Source: Pseudomonas sp. N3-W (GTDB taxonomy: Bacteria; Pseudomonadota; Gammaproteobacteria; Pseudomonadales; Pseudomonadaceae). Taken from it: 64,000 nucleotides of DNA. A program made the translations under genes and the position numbers. The DNA lies in the NCBI RefSeq assembly GCF_024970185.1, contig NZ_CP103965.1:3964001-4028000 (forward strand), read 5' to 3'. Positions 9,778-18,677 of this stretch are shown in pieces. The number at the start of each line of letters is the position of its first letter. Within the stretch, counting starts at the first letter, position 1. The notes beneath the pieces are model-generated. The model did no database searches. It was not told the DNA's origin and saw only the letters and a list, made by a program, of their open reading frames with translations.

Positions 9778-10233
9778 TCAACCGATCTCGGCGGCGCGTT
9801 TGACCGCAGCGCGAATCCTCGGGTACGTGCCACAGCGGCAGATGTTGCCGGACAGTGCCTGATCGATATCGCTGTCGGTGGGTTTGGGGATCTTGGCGAG
9901 CAACGCCGCTGCCGACATGATCTGCCCCGACTGGCAGTAGCCGCACTGCACCACGTCCAGCTCGGCCCAGGCCTGCTGCACCGGGTGCGAGCCATCGGTG
10001 GACAGGCCTTCGATGGTGAGAATTTTTTGCCCGTTGGCCACGGCGGTGACAGGCGTGATGCAGGAGCGCAACGGCGCACCATCGACATGCACCGTGCAGG
10101 CGCCGCACTGGGCCATGCCGCAGCCGAATTTGGTCCCGGTCAGGTGCGCGACATCGCGCAGCACCCAGAGCAGCGGCATGTCCGCAGGGACATCCAGCGT
10201 CTGGTCCTTGCCATTGATGTTCAGGGTCAGCAT
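9778..10233 (-). CDS. [2Fe-2S] subunit of the iorAB-type molybdenum hydroxylase
   Basis: A 151-residue iron-sulfur subunit. The plant-type cluster motif ([16 protein letters not shown], about residues 37-52) lies in the first domain. The second cluster ([10 protein letters not shown] and [13 protein letters not shown]) lies in the C-terminal helical domain. It is the first gene of the three-gene operon. The ATG at 10233 follows a GAGGA Shine-Dalgarno; an in-frame ATG seven codons earlier is possible. It relays electrons from the molybdenum centre to the cytochrome. Confidence 0.93.
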   Translation of the reverse strand: MLTLNINGKDQTLDVPADMPLLWVLRDVAHLTGTKFGCGMAQCGACTVHVDGAPLRSCITPVTAVANGQKILTIEGLSTDGSHPVQQAWAELDVVQCGYCQSGQIMSAAALLAKIPKPTDSDIDQALSGNICRCGTYPRIRAAVKRAAEIG

Positions 10234-10446
10234 TGCGATTTTCCTCAGGCTCACGGTGCGCTGAAGGGGGCGTCGCTGAGGCCGGAAAATGCCTGTGCGC
10301 GCCTCGGGTTATCCATACAGCTAAGCGCAATTTGCCAGGGAGGGCAGTTTCAGCGACCACCGGTAGTCGATCTACGGTCCTGTCGAACGACCAACAACTG
10401 ACTACGCTGATAGCCCAGCGTGATTAACCCGAAGAGGAGAACCGCC

Positions 10447-10944
10447 ATGACGCGCATTCAAAAACTCACCCCCTGCCTCTGGTTCGACAATCAGGCCGAA
10501 GCCGCCGCAACGTTTTACTGCTCGGTCTTCGAAAACTCGAAAATCACCGCCATCACCCACTATGGCAAGGCCGGTTTCGAGTTCCACGGCCGCCCGGATG
10601 GCTCGGTGATGACGGTCAGCTTCGAACTCGATGGCCAGAGTGTTACCGGACTCAACGGTGGCCCGGTATTTACCTTCAGCGAAGCGATTTCGTTGCAGGT
10701 CAACTGCCTGGACCAGGCAGAAGTCGATCATTTCTGGAACGCCCTGTCCGCCCATCCGCAGAATGAACAGTGTGGCTGGGTAAAGGACAAGTTCGGCCTG
10801 TCCTGGCAGATCATTCCGGTATTGTTGATGGACATGCTCAAAGACCCCGATCCCGCCAAATCCCAACGCGCCATGCAAGCCATGTTGCAGATGAAAAAGA
10901 TCGACATCGCCACACTGCAACGAGCCTTTGCCGGCCAGAGCTAA
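10447..10944 (+). CDS. PhnB-like VOC-family protein
   Basis: A 165-residue protein of the PhnB/3-demethylubiquinone methyltransferase-like VOC group. TPCLWFDNQAEAAATFYCS opens the fold. NALSAHPQNEQCGWVKDKFG and SWQIIPVLL are the typical C-terminal signature. The start at 10447 follows GAAGAGGAGA. No enzymatic activity can be assigned. It precedes an AraC regulator by 35 bases in the same direction. Confidence 0.9.
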   Translation: MTRIQKLTPCLWFDNQAEAAATFYCSVFENSKITAITHYGKAGFEFHGRPDGSVMTVSFELDGQSVTGLNGGPVFTFSEAISLQVNCLDQAEVDHFWNALSAHPQNEQCGWVKDKFGLSWQIIPVLLMDMLKDPDPAKSQRAMQAMLQMKKIDIATLQRAFAGQS

Positions 10945-10979
10945 TACACTCCAACGCTGACCTGCCAGGGATGCCGACG

Positions 10980-11813
10980 ATGACGCACGCCGTTGCCAAA
11001 GATGCCGACAAAGCCCCGCGCTTCTGGCGCGACGACGCCCTGCCCTTCATTGAGGCGCGGGCAATCGCCGATGGGCGCGAGGTCTGTTACGCCCGCCACT
11101 CCCACGAGCACTTTTCCATCGGCGCCATCACCGCCGGGTGCAGTACTTATATTCACGAGCAGTCGCGGTTTCAGGTCAGCGCCGGCACGGTGGTGCTGAT
11201 GAACCCGGGCGATGTGCACGCCTGCAACCCGATCGACGATCAGCCCTGGTCGTACCTGATGCTGTACGTCGAGACGCCTTGGCTGACCGATTTGCAGCAT
11301 CAACTGGGCTTCGCGCAGGACCTGGCCTTTCGGCGTTTTTCCACCAGCCATGTGCGCGACAGCAGCCTGTTCGCCGGCTTGCAGGATGTGTACAGGGTAC
11401 TGGTCGACGAGCGGCAAGACGTGCTGTGCAAACACAGTGCTGCCGTGGAGTTTTTCACCGAGGTGCAGCAACGGCTCAACCCTGGCGAGCAAGCCCTGCG
11501 CGAACCCAATTTCAAACTGGAACGCGCCGCCGACTACATCCGCGACAACTGCACGCAACTGCTCAAGCTCGAAGACATCTGCGAAGCCGCTCAGCTGTCG
11601 CCGTCCTACCTGATCCGAGCCTTCAAGCAGCATTACGGCATGACGCCTCATGCGTTTCTGGTCAACCGGCGAATCCAGTTCGCCCGGGATCGTCTGCGTA
11701 ACGGCGGGTTGATTGCCGATGTCGCGCTGCAGGCGGGATTTGCCGATCAGGCGCACTTTCAGCGGGCGTTCAAACAGCATCTGGCGGCGACACCGGGGCA
11801 GTATCGCGGCTAG
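10980..11813 (+). CDS. AraC-family transcriptional regulator
   Basis: A 277-residue regulator. An N-terminal cupin-like sensing domain (HSHEHFSIGAITAG, GTVVLMNPGDVHACNP) is followed by a C-terminal double helix-turn-helix (LEDICEAAQLSPSYLIRAFK and IADVALQAGFADQAHFQRAF). The ATG at 10980 was preferred to the one at 10971 because CAGGG lies immediately before 10971 but 9 bases before 10980. It is convergent with a LysE exporter gene, a common pairing in Pseudomonas in which the AraC protein controls amino-acid export. Confidence 0.92.
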   Translation: MTHAVAKDADKAPRFWRDDALPFIEARAIADGREVCYARHSHEHFSIGAITAGCSTYIHEQSRFQVSAGTVVLMNPGDVHACNPIDDQPWSYLMLYVETPWLTDLQHQLGFAQDLAFRRFSTSHVRDSSLFAGLQDVYRVLVDERQDVLCKHSAAVEFFTEVQQRLNPGEQALREPNFKLERAADYIRDNCTQLLKLEDICEAAQLSPSYLIRAFKQHYGMTPHAFLVNRRIQFARDRLRNGGLIADVALQAGFADQAHFQRAFKQHLAATPGQYRG

Positions 11814-11832
11814 CGGCCGTGGAGCCGGCCAC

Positions 11833-12420
11833 TTATGACCACAGCAGATACCCGGCACTCATTGCCAGCAGCAATGCCATGGCGCGGTTGAACCAGCGCA
11901 GGCCTCGGGCATTGCTCAAATAGCCGCGCAGGTACGTCCCGGCATACGCCCAACAGGCCACCGACGCATAACAGACCACCAGATAGATCGCCGCAAACTG
12001 CCACACCAGCCGCGCCTCGCCATCGGCGACAAACGCGCCCATCCCCGCGACGCACGCCAGCCAGGCCTTGGGATTGAGCCACTGCATCAACGCGCCGTAA
12101 AACATCGACGGCGCCTTGCCGTGCTTGCCCGCCCCCAACTGTCCATCGTCCATTGCCAGTTTCCAGGCCATGAACAGCAGAAACGCCACACCGGCCAACC
12201 GCACGACCTGCGTCAACCCCGGCCACAACCGCAACAGCTCGTGCAGCCCCAGGCCCATCAACACCAGCAACAGCACAAAACCCAGGGTGGCGCCGGCGAC
12301 ATGCCGCTGGCTGGCGCGAAAGCCGAACTGCGCGCCAGAACTCAGCGCCACGATATTCACCGGGCCCGGGGTGATCGACGCCACCCATGCAAACGCCGCC
12401 ATGGAAATCAACACACTCAT
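11833..12420 (-). CDS. LysE/RhtB-family amino-acid exporter
   Basis: A 195-residue inner-membrane protein with about six hydrophobic segments. It has the family N-terminal signature ASITPGPVNIVALSSGAQFG and the middle LNPKAWLACVAG. It is convergent with the AraC regulator, with 19 bases between the stops. The substrate is probably a neutral amino acid or homoserine-type compound, but cannot be fixed from sequence. Confidence 0.9.
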   Translation of the reverse strand: MSVLISMAAFAWVASITPGPVNIVALSSGAQFGFRASQRHVAGATLGFVLLLVLMGLGLHELLRLWPGLTQVVRLAGVAFLLFMAWKLAMDDGQLGAGKHGKAPSMFYGALMQWLNPKAWLACVAGMGAFVADGEARLVWQFAAIYLVVCYASVACWAYAGTYLRGYLSNARGLRWFNRAMALLLAMSAGYLLWS

Positions 12421-12517
12421 TATTGACCCTCATCCTGATTGAACCAGTCTGCAAGGTAAGCGACAGCTGGATGGCTGTATTGAACAAAACACCCCTCCTG
12501 CGCACGCCACAAAATAC

Positions 12518-12608
12518 TGTGGGAGCGAGCCTGCGCGCGAAGGCGGCGTGTCAGTCGACATCTTTGTTGACTGAGAAAAGGTCTTCGCGAGCAGGCTCGC
12601 TCCCACAG
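12518..12608. repeat. REPIN (TGTGGGAGCGAGC type)
   Basis: Two inverted REP palindromes flank a spacer containing CAGTCGACATCTTTGTTGACTG. The element sits between two divergent LysE genes and fills most of the 12421-12712 gap. Confidence 0.8.
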
Positions 12609-12712
12609 AGATTGCTGCGCCAGGTGTACCGTCAGCGCAGCACGCCACTGTACGGGTCAATCCGCCCCACTCCTGTGCTAAAAATGCCGCTCTCGTTACC
12701 GGAGCGCTCGCC

Positions 12713-13333
12713 ATGGACCTCGCCACCCTCACCCTGTTTCTGCCCGCCTGTTTTGCCCTGAACATGGCGCCCGGCCCGAACAATCTGCTGTCCGTCAGCA
12801 ACTCCACCCGCTATGGCTATCGTCGCGCCTGTGTCGCCGGGGTCGGGCGATTGCTGGCGTTTGCCGGGATGATTGCCCTCGCTGCTGCGGGCTTGTCGGT
12901 GGTGCTGCATACATCCGAATGGCTGTTCGATGCGATCAAGATCGTCGGCGCCGCGTACTTGTTGTACATGGCCTGGAAGCTGTGGCACGCCAACACCGAG
13001 GCCGAGCAACAGGTGAACACGCCGACAGTCGGCATCGTGGCGCTGGCGCGGCAGGAGTTCCTCGTCGCGGCGGGCAATCCGAAAGCGATCCTCCTGTTCA
13101 CCGCGTTTCTGCCGCAATTCGTCGACCCGGCCCGGCCCGTAGCGCCGCAATTCGCCGTGCTGGGCGTGCTGTTTCTGCTGCTGGAATGGGTAGCCATCAG
13201 CGCCTACGCCTACATGGGCCTGCACATGCGCCGCTGGTTCGCCGAGCCTCGGGGCAAGCGGATATTCAACCGCTGCTGCGCGGGGTTGTTGTCGGCGGCG
13301 GCATCGGTGCTGTTGATGGCGCGTCGGGCTTGA
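12713..13333 (+). CDS. LysE-family translocator
   Basis: A 206-residue membrane exporter with the family signature near the N-terminus (CFALNMAPGPNNLLSVSNST) and AAGNPKAILLFTAFLPQFVD in the middle. It is a distant paralogue of the exporter at 11.8 kb, separated by a REPIN. The start follows GGAGCGCTCGCC. The substrate is unknown. Confidence 0.9.
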   Translation: MDLATLTLFLPACFALNMAPGPNNLLSVSNSTRYGYRRACVAGVGRLLAFAGMIALAAAGLSVVLHTSEWLFDAIKIVGAAYLLYMAWKLWHANTEAEQQVNTPTVGIVALARQEFLVAAGNPKAILLFTAFLPQFVDPARPVAPQFAVLGVLFLLLEWVAISAYAYMGLHMRRWFAEPRGKRIFNRCCAGLLSAAASVLLMARRA

Positions 13334-13554
13334 TAGTGGCAGCGCCCACACTGGCTGGTGGCGCACTTTCAAGCTGAGTTATTTTGCCGGCCAGTTGACC
13401 ACGCTCAACGTGCCATTGCAGAGGTGCGGACGGCTCGCTGACCGGCTATGGTGGCGCAAGGCGTTTTTGCTCAGGCTGGAACACGCCGTGTTGCAGATCA
13501 CGCAACAACTCGCATTCTGACCAACCGAAGTTTTTTCAAAGGAAAGGAAAATCG

Positions 13555-14355
13555 ATGGAAGCGCTCGACCAACAGTTTCACACCCTGCACCAGGATGGCC
13601 TGCTGATCCTGACCAACGTTGCCGATGCGGCCGGAGCAAAATTGGTACAGCAACTGGGCAGCAAAGCCGTGGCCACCAGCAGCGCGGCGGTGGCCTGGGT
13701 GCACGGTTATCAGGACGGCAATTCCCTGCCCCTTGAACGCCTGGTTTCCACGGTCGAATCCATCGCCCGGGTAATCAGCGTGCCGCTGACCGTGGACATC
13801 GAGGCGGGTTATTCCGATGACCTGGTGCGGGTGGCCGCCGTCATTGATGCGGTGATTGCCGCCGGTGCGGTCGGGATCAATATCGAGGATGGTTTTTCGG
13901 CGCCGGATTTGCTGGCACGCAAGATCGAAATCGCCCGTCAGGTGGCTGAGCGCCGTAACGTCAAGCTGTTCATCAATGCCCGCACCGATGTCTATCTAAA
14001 GAGCCTGGTGAGCGCTGAAGATCGCGTCGCCGAGACGCTCAAGCGCGCCACGTTGTACCAGGCCGCCGGGGCCGATGGCCTGTTCGCCGCTGGCGTCACT
14101 GCCGAGTATGAAATCGCCGCGATCTGCCGTGGTACGCCGCTGCCGGTCAACGTGCTTGGCTTCCCGTGCCTGCCCTCTCCCGAAACGCTGCAAGGCCTTG
14201 GCGTGCGCCGGTTGAGCGCCGGCTCCAGCATCGCCGAGTTCCTGTATGGCGCCATGGGTTCGCTGGCCAAAAGCTTTCTGGAAACCGGCAAACTCGACAG
14301 CCACGACCTCAAGGCTTTCACCTATGGTCAGGTGAACGGCCTGTTGGCACCCTGA
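13555..14355 (+). CDS. Isocitrate lyase/PEP mutase-superfamily protein
   Basis: A 266-residue TIM-barrel protein of the ICL/PEPM group. Diagnostic segments are VDIEAGYSDD (metal-binding Asp/Glu), GINIEDG and INARTDVYL. The size and lack of the lyase active-site Cys loop fit the oxaloacetate decarboxylase/phosphonopyruvate-like subgroup rather than AceA. It follows a GGAAAGG Shine-Dalgarno. The next gene, a DNA glycosylase, starts inside its stop codon (TGATG), so the two are translationally coupled. Confidence 0.88.
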   Translation: MEALDQQFHTLHQDGLLILTNVADAAGAKLVQQLGSKAVATSSAAVAWVHGYQDGNSLPLERLVSTVESIARVISVPLTVDIEAGYSDDLVRVAAVIDAVIAAGAVGINIEDGFSAPDLLARKIEIARQVAERRNVKLFINARTDVYLKSLVSAEDRVAETLKRATLYQAAGADGLFAAGVTAEYEIAAICRGTPLPVNVLGFPCLPSPETLQGLGVRRLSAGSSIAEFLYGAMGSLAKSFLETGKLDSHDLKAFTYGQVNGLLAP

Positions 14356-14972
14356 TGCCCGACCGCTACCGGGCCGCCAGCCAGTTCCTGGCGGCCCTTG
14401 ATGACGACTGGCGCCGCCACATCGCGGCGACCGGTCCGTGCCTGCATCAACCGCATCCGGCGCGCGATCCCTATGAATCGCTGGTGCGGGCGATTGCCTA
14501 TCAGCAACTGCACGCAAAAGCCGGCGATGCGATTCTCGGCCGGTTGCTGGCGCTATTCCCTGCTTCTGGCTTTCCCCGGCCCGAGCAGATCCTGGCAACC
14601 GAATTCGATCAACTGCGCAGCTGCGGCTTTTCCGCCAGCAAAATCGCCACGATCCAGGGCATCGCCCAAGCCACGCTGGATGGCGTGGTGCCGGACTACG
14701 CCACGGCGCTGGCGATGGACGACGAGGGGCTGATTGAGCGCCTGGTGAGTTTGCGCGGGGTCGGTCGCTGGACCGTGGAGATGCTGCTGATCTACAGCCT
14801 GCAACGCCCGGATGTCTTGCCGGCAGATGACTTTGGCGTACGCGAGGGTTATCGACGATTGAAGGGGCTGGAGGTACAGCCGAATCGGCGGCAGATGATT
14901 GAGATTGGGTTGGCGTGGAGTCCGTATCGGACGGTGGCGGCCTGGTATTTGTGGCGGGTGGGCGGCAGGTAG
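14355..14972 (+). CDS. DNA-3-methyladenine glycosylase 2 family (AlkA-type)
   Basis: A 205-residue HhH-GPD base-excision repair glycosylase that removes alkylated purines. The helix-hairpin-helix is LVSLRGVGRWTVEMLL (about residues 131-146). The catalytic Asp follows in VLPADDFGVREG. It lacks the N-terminal AlkA domain, as in the short bacterial forms. The start at 14355 overlaps the preceding stop by one base; the longer in-frame extension into the upstream gene is rejected. Confidence 0.9.
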   Translation: MPDRYRAASQFLAALDDDWRRHIAATGPCLHQPHPARDPYESLVRAIAYQQLHAKAGDAILGRLLALFPASGFPRPEQILATEFDQLRSCGFSASKIATIQGIAQATLDGVVPDYATALAMDDEGLIERLVSLRGVGRWTVEMLLIYSLQRPDVLPADDFGVREGYRRLKGLEVQPNRRQMIEIGLAWSPYRTVAAWYLWRVGGR

Positions 14973-14986
14973 ACCGCGTTATCGTT

Positions 14987-15083
14987 CTTCGCGAGCAGGC
15001 TCGGCCCCCACATTGGATCTTCAGTGGACACAATTTTTGTGTACGGCACAGATCAAGTGTGGGAGTCGGGCTTGCCCGCGAAG
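14987..15083. repeat. Pair of REP sequences in opposed orientation
   Basis: One REP half (CGCGAGCAGGCTCGG then CCCCCACA, 14987-15013) and another (TGTGGGAGTCGGGCTTGCCC, 15057-15083) lie between the convergent glycosylase and mntP genes. Their orientation is opposite to that of the standard REPINs in this window. Confidence 0.65.
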
Positions 15084-15099
15084 CAGGCGGCTCGGTCTA

Positions 15100-15669
15100 T
15101 CAGGCCGACAGGTGCTCATAAAGAATCGTCGCACCGACGATGATCAGTACCACACCGCCGAGCATCTCCGCACGCTTGCCCATCACGCTGCCAATGACCC
15201 GGCCGAGCATCACGCCGATAGTGACCATGGTCATGGTCGCCAGGCCGATCAGGCCGGCTGCCAGCCAGATGTTGACGTTGACGAAGGCCAGGCCCACGCC
15301 CACTGCCAGCGCATCAATGCTGGTGGCGAAACCGGTGACGGCCAATAACCAGAAACCATGTTGTTGCGGTTTTTCCGTCTGCTCGTCGGCGTCTTCAGGT
15401 TTGACCCCGTTATAGATCATGTGCAGGCCGAGGAGCAGCAGCAGGGTGAAGGCGATCCAGTGGTCCCAGCTGGCGACGAACTGCGAGGCGGCCTGGCCGA
15501 TGAACCAGCCGACAATCGGGGTGATGGCTTCGATTACGCCGAAGATAACGCCGACGCGCAGGGCTTGCAGCAGTTTGGGTTTGTGCAGGCTGGAGCCTTT
15601 GCCGATGGCGGCCGCGAAGGCGTCGGTGGACATGGCGAAGGCAAGGAATACAAGAGAGGCTAGGTTCAC
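15100..15669 (-). CDS. mntP: Manganese efflux pump MntP
   Basis: A 189-residue, six-helix inner-membrane Mn2+ exporter. The two internally repeated Asp motifs are both present: [15 protein letters not shown] in helix 1 and [17 protein letters not shown] in helix 4. The start is taken as GTG at 15669, which gives the usual MntP length and N-terminus ([11 protein letters not shown]); an upstream in-frame ATG would add 10 residues. A yybP-ykoY-type riboswitch precedes it on the same strand, so expression should rise with Mn2+. Confidence 0.95.
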   Translation of the reverse strand: MNLASLVFLAFAMSTDAFAAAIGKGSSLHKPKLLQALRVGVIFGVIEAITPIVGWFIGQAASQFVASWDHWIAFTLLLLLGLHMIYNGVKPEDADEQTEKPQQHGFWLLAVTGFATSIDALAVGVGLAFVNVNIWLAAGLIGLATMTMVTIGVMLGRVIGSVMGKRAEMLGGVVLIIVGATILYEHLSA

Positions 15670-15681
15670 GCTGAAACATCC

Positions 15682-15845
15682 GGTCGGGCTTGAGTCCACG
15701 ACATAACCGCACGCCCGACTTCAGCGCAGATATGTCGATGGTCTCACCAACCAGAAGGTGCCCGCACCACGGCATGTTGCCGAGAATGTTGATACGGGCG
15801 CTTGCGACGAATCGCAAACAGGCTACTCCCCAAAGAGGCGCGCAG
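15682..15845 (-). promoter_or_regulatory. yybP-ykoY Mn2+ riboswitch upstream of mntP
   Basis: Read on the minus strand, the leader contains the hallmark blocks in the right order: GGGGAGTAGCC (15821-15831), ATCAACATTCTCGG, ATGCCGTGGTGC, and GGTTGGTGAGACC (about 15739-15751). These are the conserved loops that form the metal site of the yybP-ykoY class, known to sense Mn2+ and to control mntP/alx genes. A following TCGGGC/GCCCGA helix (15713-15719 with 15683-15690), just before the start codon, is a plausible expression platform. Confidence 0.9.
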
Positions 15846-15904
15846 CTTAACTGGGCGGATGTGAAAAATCCATCTGTTTGGGTTTGACAGGTTGACTGGA
15901 TTGC

Positions 15905-15987
15905 AGGAGAGAGCGTGCTCCGGGCGGTGCTCCGACCATCAAGGTCGGCTGATACACCGCCATCGCGAGCAAGCTCGGCTCCCACAA
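15905..15987. repeat. Degenerate REPIN
   Basis: An imperfect REP (GAGCGTGCTCCGGGCGG) and a better inverted copy (CGCGAGCAAGCTCGGCTCCCACA) lie between the mntP riboswitch and the end of hcnC. The left copy is mutated relative to others in the window. Confidence 0.6.
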
Positions 15988-16015
15988 GTACAGGCACCGG
16001 TTCAGCTACGGGTTG

Positions 16016-17275
16016 TCAGGCCAGCTCCAGTTCCTTGACCTCGACCGACGGCTTCGCCTCGAAGCGGTCCGCCAGAAACGGTGTGATGTCGAGCGGCAGC
16101 GCTTCATCGTTCACCAGTTTATCGAGCAGCACCCCGGTGATTGCCGACGTCAGAATGCCGGTACGGAAGTGCCCGCAGGCATTGAGGTAACCGCCCACCC
16201 CTTTCATCGGCCCGAGGATCGGTAGCTCGTCCGGCGACCCTGGACGCAACCCGGCCCAGGTACGCTTGAGGTTGACGTCCGCCAGTTCCGGAATGCAGCG
16301 TACTGCGCCCTGCACCAGCCCGGCGATTTCCGGGTAGGTGGTGGTCACGTCAAAACCCTTGTCCTCGGTGGTGCTGCCAATCAGGATCTCGCCGTTGTCC
16401 TTTTGCGCCACGTAGCAGTCGCTGGTGGTCAGGCAACCGCGCAGGATTTTCGGCATGCGCTCGGTGAGCAGGATTTGCCCCTTCACCGGGTTCACCGGAA
16501 TCCGGATGCCGGTGGCCATCTCGCTCAGGTCCGCCGCCCACGCCCCCGCCGCGTTGATCAAGGTGGCGCAATGGAACACCCCGGCTTCGGCGGTTTGCAC
16601 GCCGGTGACCCGCGATCCGTGGTGCAGCACCCCGGTGACGTTGGTGTTGAAGTACATGTCCACGCCATTCTGCCGGGCACCCTCGGTGTAGGCATCGCAC
16701 AGGCGGAACGGGCTGACCTGGTGATCGCAAAGGAACTCCAGCGCCCCTCGCGCCTCATGGCTGACGCTCGGTTCGGCCTCGCGCAGGGCTGCCTGATCGA
16801 GCCAGCGGACCTGGTCGGCGAGGTGCGGAATGCAGGCGACGATGTGCTCGGCGTAGAGTCGGTCTTCTTCGTCATAGATGACAAATTTCAAACCGGTCTT
16901 CTCGAACTTGAAATCCATCCCGTGGTTGTCCCGCAACTCGCGGTGCAGAGCGGGGTACAGGGCGTTGGACTGCAAGGCGAAATCGAAGAACGACTGCGGC
17001 AGGATGTGCGGCGTGCTGGCGTCCACCGCCACCGCCGAGCCCTGGGCTTCGCGCTTGCGATTGGCCGACATCATGCGAAAGAAAATCACCCCGCAGCCCA
17101 GGCCGACCGACTCGCCGATGGCCCACAAACCGCCCGCTGAAGCACGGGTCGCGTTGCCGGGACGCTTGGCGTCGATCATGGCGATGCGCAGGTCTTTGCG
17201 CTTGGACAACTGATAGGCGCAGGACGCGCCAATCACACCGCCGCCAGCGATGACCACGTCGTAGAACTTACTCAT
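16016..17275 (-). CDS. hcnC: Hydrogen cyanide synthase subunit HcnC
   Basis: A 419-residue FAD-dependent glycine-oxidising flavoprotein. The dinucleotide-binding motif VVIAGGGVIGASCAYQLSK opens the protein. The family stretch ASAGGLWAIGESVGLGCG follows, and GYLNACGHFRTGILTSAITG lies near the C-terminus. The length and sequence match the known HcnC of Pseudomonas. With HcnA and HcnB it forms a membrane-associated complex that oxidises glycine to HCN and CO2. It overlaps the end of hcnB by 8 bases and is the last gene of the operon. Confidence 0.96.
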   Translation of the reverse strand: MSKFYDVVIAGGGVIGASCAYQLSKRKDLRIAMIDAKRPGNATRASAGGLWAIGESVGLGCGVIFFRMMSANRKREAQGSAVAVDASTPHILPQSFFDFALQSNALYPALHRELRDNHGMDFKFEKTGLKFVIYDEEDRLYAEHIVACIPHLADQVRWLDQAALREAEPSVSHEARGALEFLCDHQVSPFRLCDAYTEGARQNGVDMYFNTNVTGVLHHGSRVTGVQTAEAGVFHCATLINAAGAWAADLSEMATGIRIPVNPVKGQILLTERMPKILRGCLTTSDCYVAQKDNGEILIGSTTEDKGFDVTTTYPEIAGLVQGAVRCIPELADVNLKRTWAGLRPGSPDELPILGPMKGVGGYLNACGHFRTGILTSAITGVLLDKLVNDEALPLDITPFLADRFEAKPSVEVKELELA

Positions 17276-18677
17276 GGGAATGGGCCTCCGTGGCCGCGTT
17301 GTGGAAAGCCGAAAACGGTACCGGATCGATCGGGAAACGCGGACGCAGCCAACCGACGTCTGAACGTCCAGTGGCTTCGCGCAGACGGTCGCTGCAATAG
17401 CCGACGCACATCCGCCCCTGGCAGTCGCCCATGCTCACACGCGTGCGCATTTTCAGGCTGGCCATGTCTTGCACGCCTTGCGCCAGCGCCAGGTCGATGT
17501 CGGCGCGGGTCGCGTGTTCGCAGCGGCAGATCACCGTGTCGGCAGCCGGTAATGCGGTTTGCCCGGCGCCGCGTTCGGTGTAGCGATCAACGGCGGCACG
17601 GAAGCGCACGATGGCCTTGAGTTTCGACAGATAGCGGTCACGACGCACGCGAGCCAACTCGGCTTCGAGGACGCCCCGTTGCAACAGGATCGACACCGCC
17701 GCGATCTTGCCGGCGAGCATGGCCGCTTCGCCCCCGCGAATGCCGCCCATGTCACCGGCCAGGTGCACACGCGGTTCGCTGCTTTGCTGCCAGCTACTGG
17801 CCGTGGCGCGCAAATAGCCGTCGTCGCTGAAACCATGATCCAGGCCCATCTGCTGGCTGAGTTGCGTGCGTGGAATAAAGCCGTAGCCGACCGCCAGGGT
17901 CTGGGCATTGATCCGCTCGGCGCGGTTCAGGTCCGGCACCCAGGTGGCAGAATACGGCGCCACGGTCACCGAATTCAGTTCACCCTCGCCTTGGGCTTCG
18001 ACCACACCCCAGCCGTAGTACATGGGAATGCCGTGCAATTTCAGGAACGCCAGCATGCTCAAGCCGTCGAGGAACAGCTGCGGCTTGTTCAGCAGCGCCA
18101 GGCTTTCCCGAGCGATCTTGCCGAAGGCGCAAGCCTCGTAGACGCCAGCCACGGTAACGCCTGATGCGTGCAACTGACAGGCCACCAGCGGCAGCAGCGG
18201 CCCGGTGCCGGCAATCACCACCGGTCCCTGCGGCTTGACCACGCCACTCTTGATTTGCAGCTGCAAACCGCCCAACAGAATCACACCCGGCAAGGTCCAG
18301 CCAGGGAACGGCACGCTGCGTTCATGGCAACCGGCGGCCAACAGCAGTTGCGGGCACTCGATCTCCTGCAAGTGTTCGTCGGCATCCAGCACCACCAGCG
18401 CGCGAGTGCCTTCGGCGCCGACCACGCGATGGTTCAAACGCACATCGATCAGGCCCGCCTGCTCCTGAAAGTCGCCGTGCAGTTTGGCCAGCGCTTCCGA
18501 GTAACGTGGCCCCAGATAGTCGAGCTGAACACCATCACGCAACGGCCCGCGATAGACCACGCCGCCGAGGCGCGAGGCCTCTTCCAACAGGATGCTGCGC
18601 ACGCCATGGCGCGCCAGTTCAATGGCCGCAGCCATGCCCGCCGGCCCGCCGCCGACAATCACCGGATGCTGGTTCAT
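17268..18677 (-). CDS. hcnB: Hydrogen cyanide synthase subunit HcnB
   Basis: A 469-residue FAD/NAD(P)-binding subunit. The N-terminal motif is VIVGGGPAGMAAAIELARHG; a second nucleotide site, GPVVIAGTGPLLPLVACQL, lies near residue 155. The C-terminus carries a BFD-like [2Fe-2S] region with cysteines in VICRCEHAT and GDCQGRMCVGYC. The length is as in known Pseudomonas HcnB. The start codon overlaps the hcnA stop (ATGA), so the two are translationally coupled. A longer frame to 19046 runs through hcnA and is rejected. Confidence 0.96.
   Translation of the reverse strand: MNQHPVIVGGGPAGMAAAIELARHGVRSILLEEASRLGGVVYRGPLRDGVQLDYLGPRYSEALAKLHGDFQEQAGLIDVRLNHRVVGAEGTRALVVLDADEHLQEIECPQLLLAAGCHERSVPFPGWTLPGVILLGGLQLQIKSGVVKPQGPVVIAGTGPLLPLVACQLHASGVTVAGVYEACAFGKIARESLALLNKPQLFLDGLSMLAFLKLHGIPMYYGWGVVEAQGEGELNSVTVAPYSATWVPDLNRAERINAQTLAVGYGFIPRTQLSQQMGLDHGFSDDGYLRATASSWQQSSEPRVHLAGDMGGIRGGEAAMLAGKIAAVSILLQRGVLEAELARVRRDRYLSKLKAIVRFRAAVDRYTERGAGQTALPAADTVICRCEHATRADIDLALAQGVQDMASLKMRTRVSMGDCQGRMCVGYCSDRLREATGRSDVGWLRPRFPIDPVPFSAFHNAATEAHSHE

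Noticed and set aside
13334..13519. About 60-codon open plus-strand stretch between the LysE and ICL/PEPM genes, ending ...LEHAVLQITQQLAF
   Set aside because: The frame looks protein-like but has no start codon or ribosome-binding site and overlaps the end of the LysE gene. It may be a relic, but there is not enough evidence to list it.
15410..15997. 195-codon minus-strand frame
   Set aside because: It covers the Mn2+ riboswitch and runs out of frame into mntP; the sequence is explained by the RNA structure and mntP.
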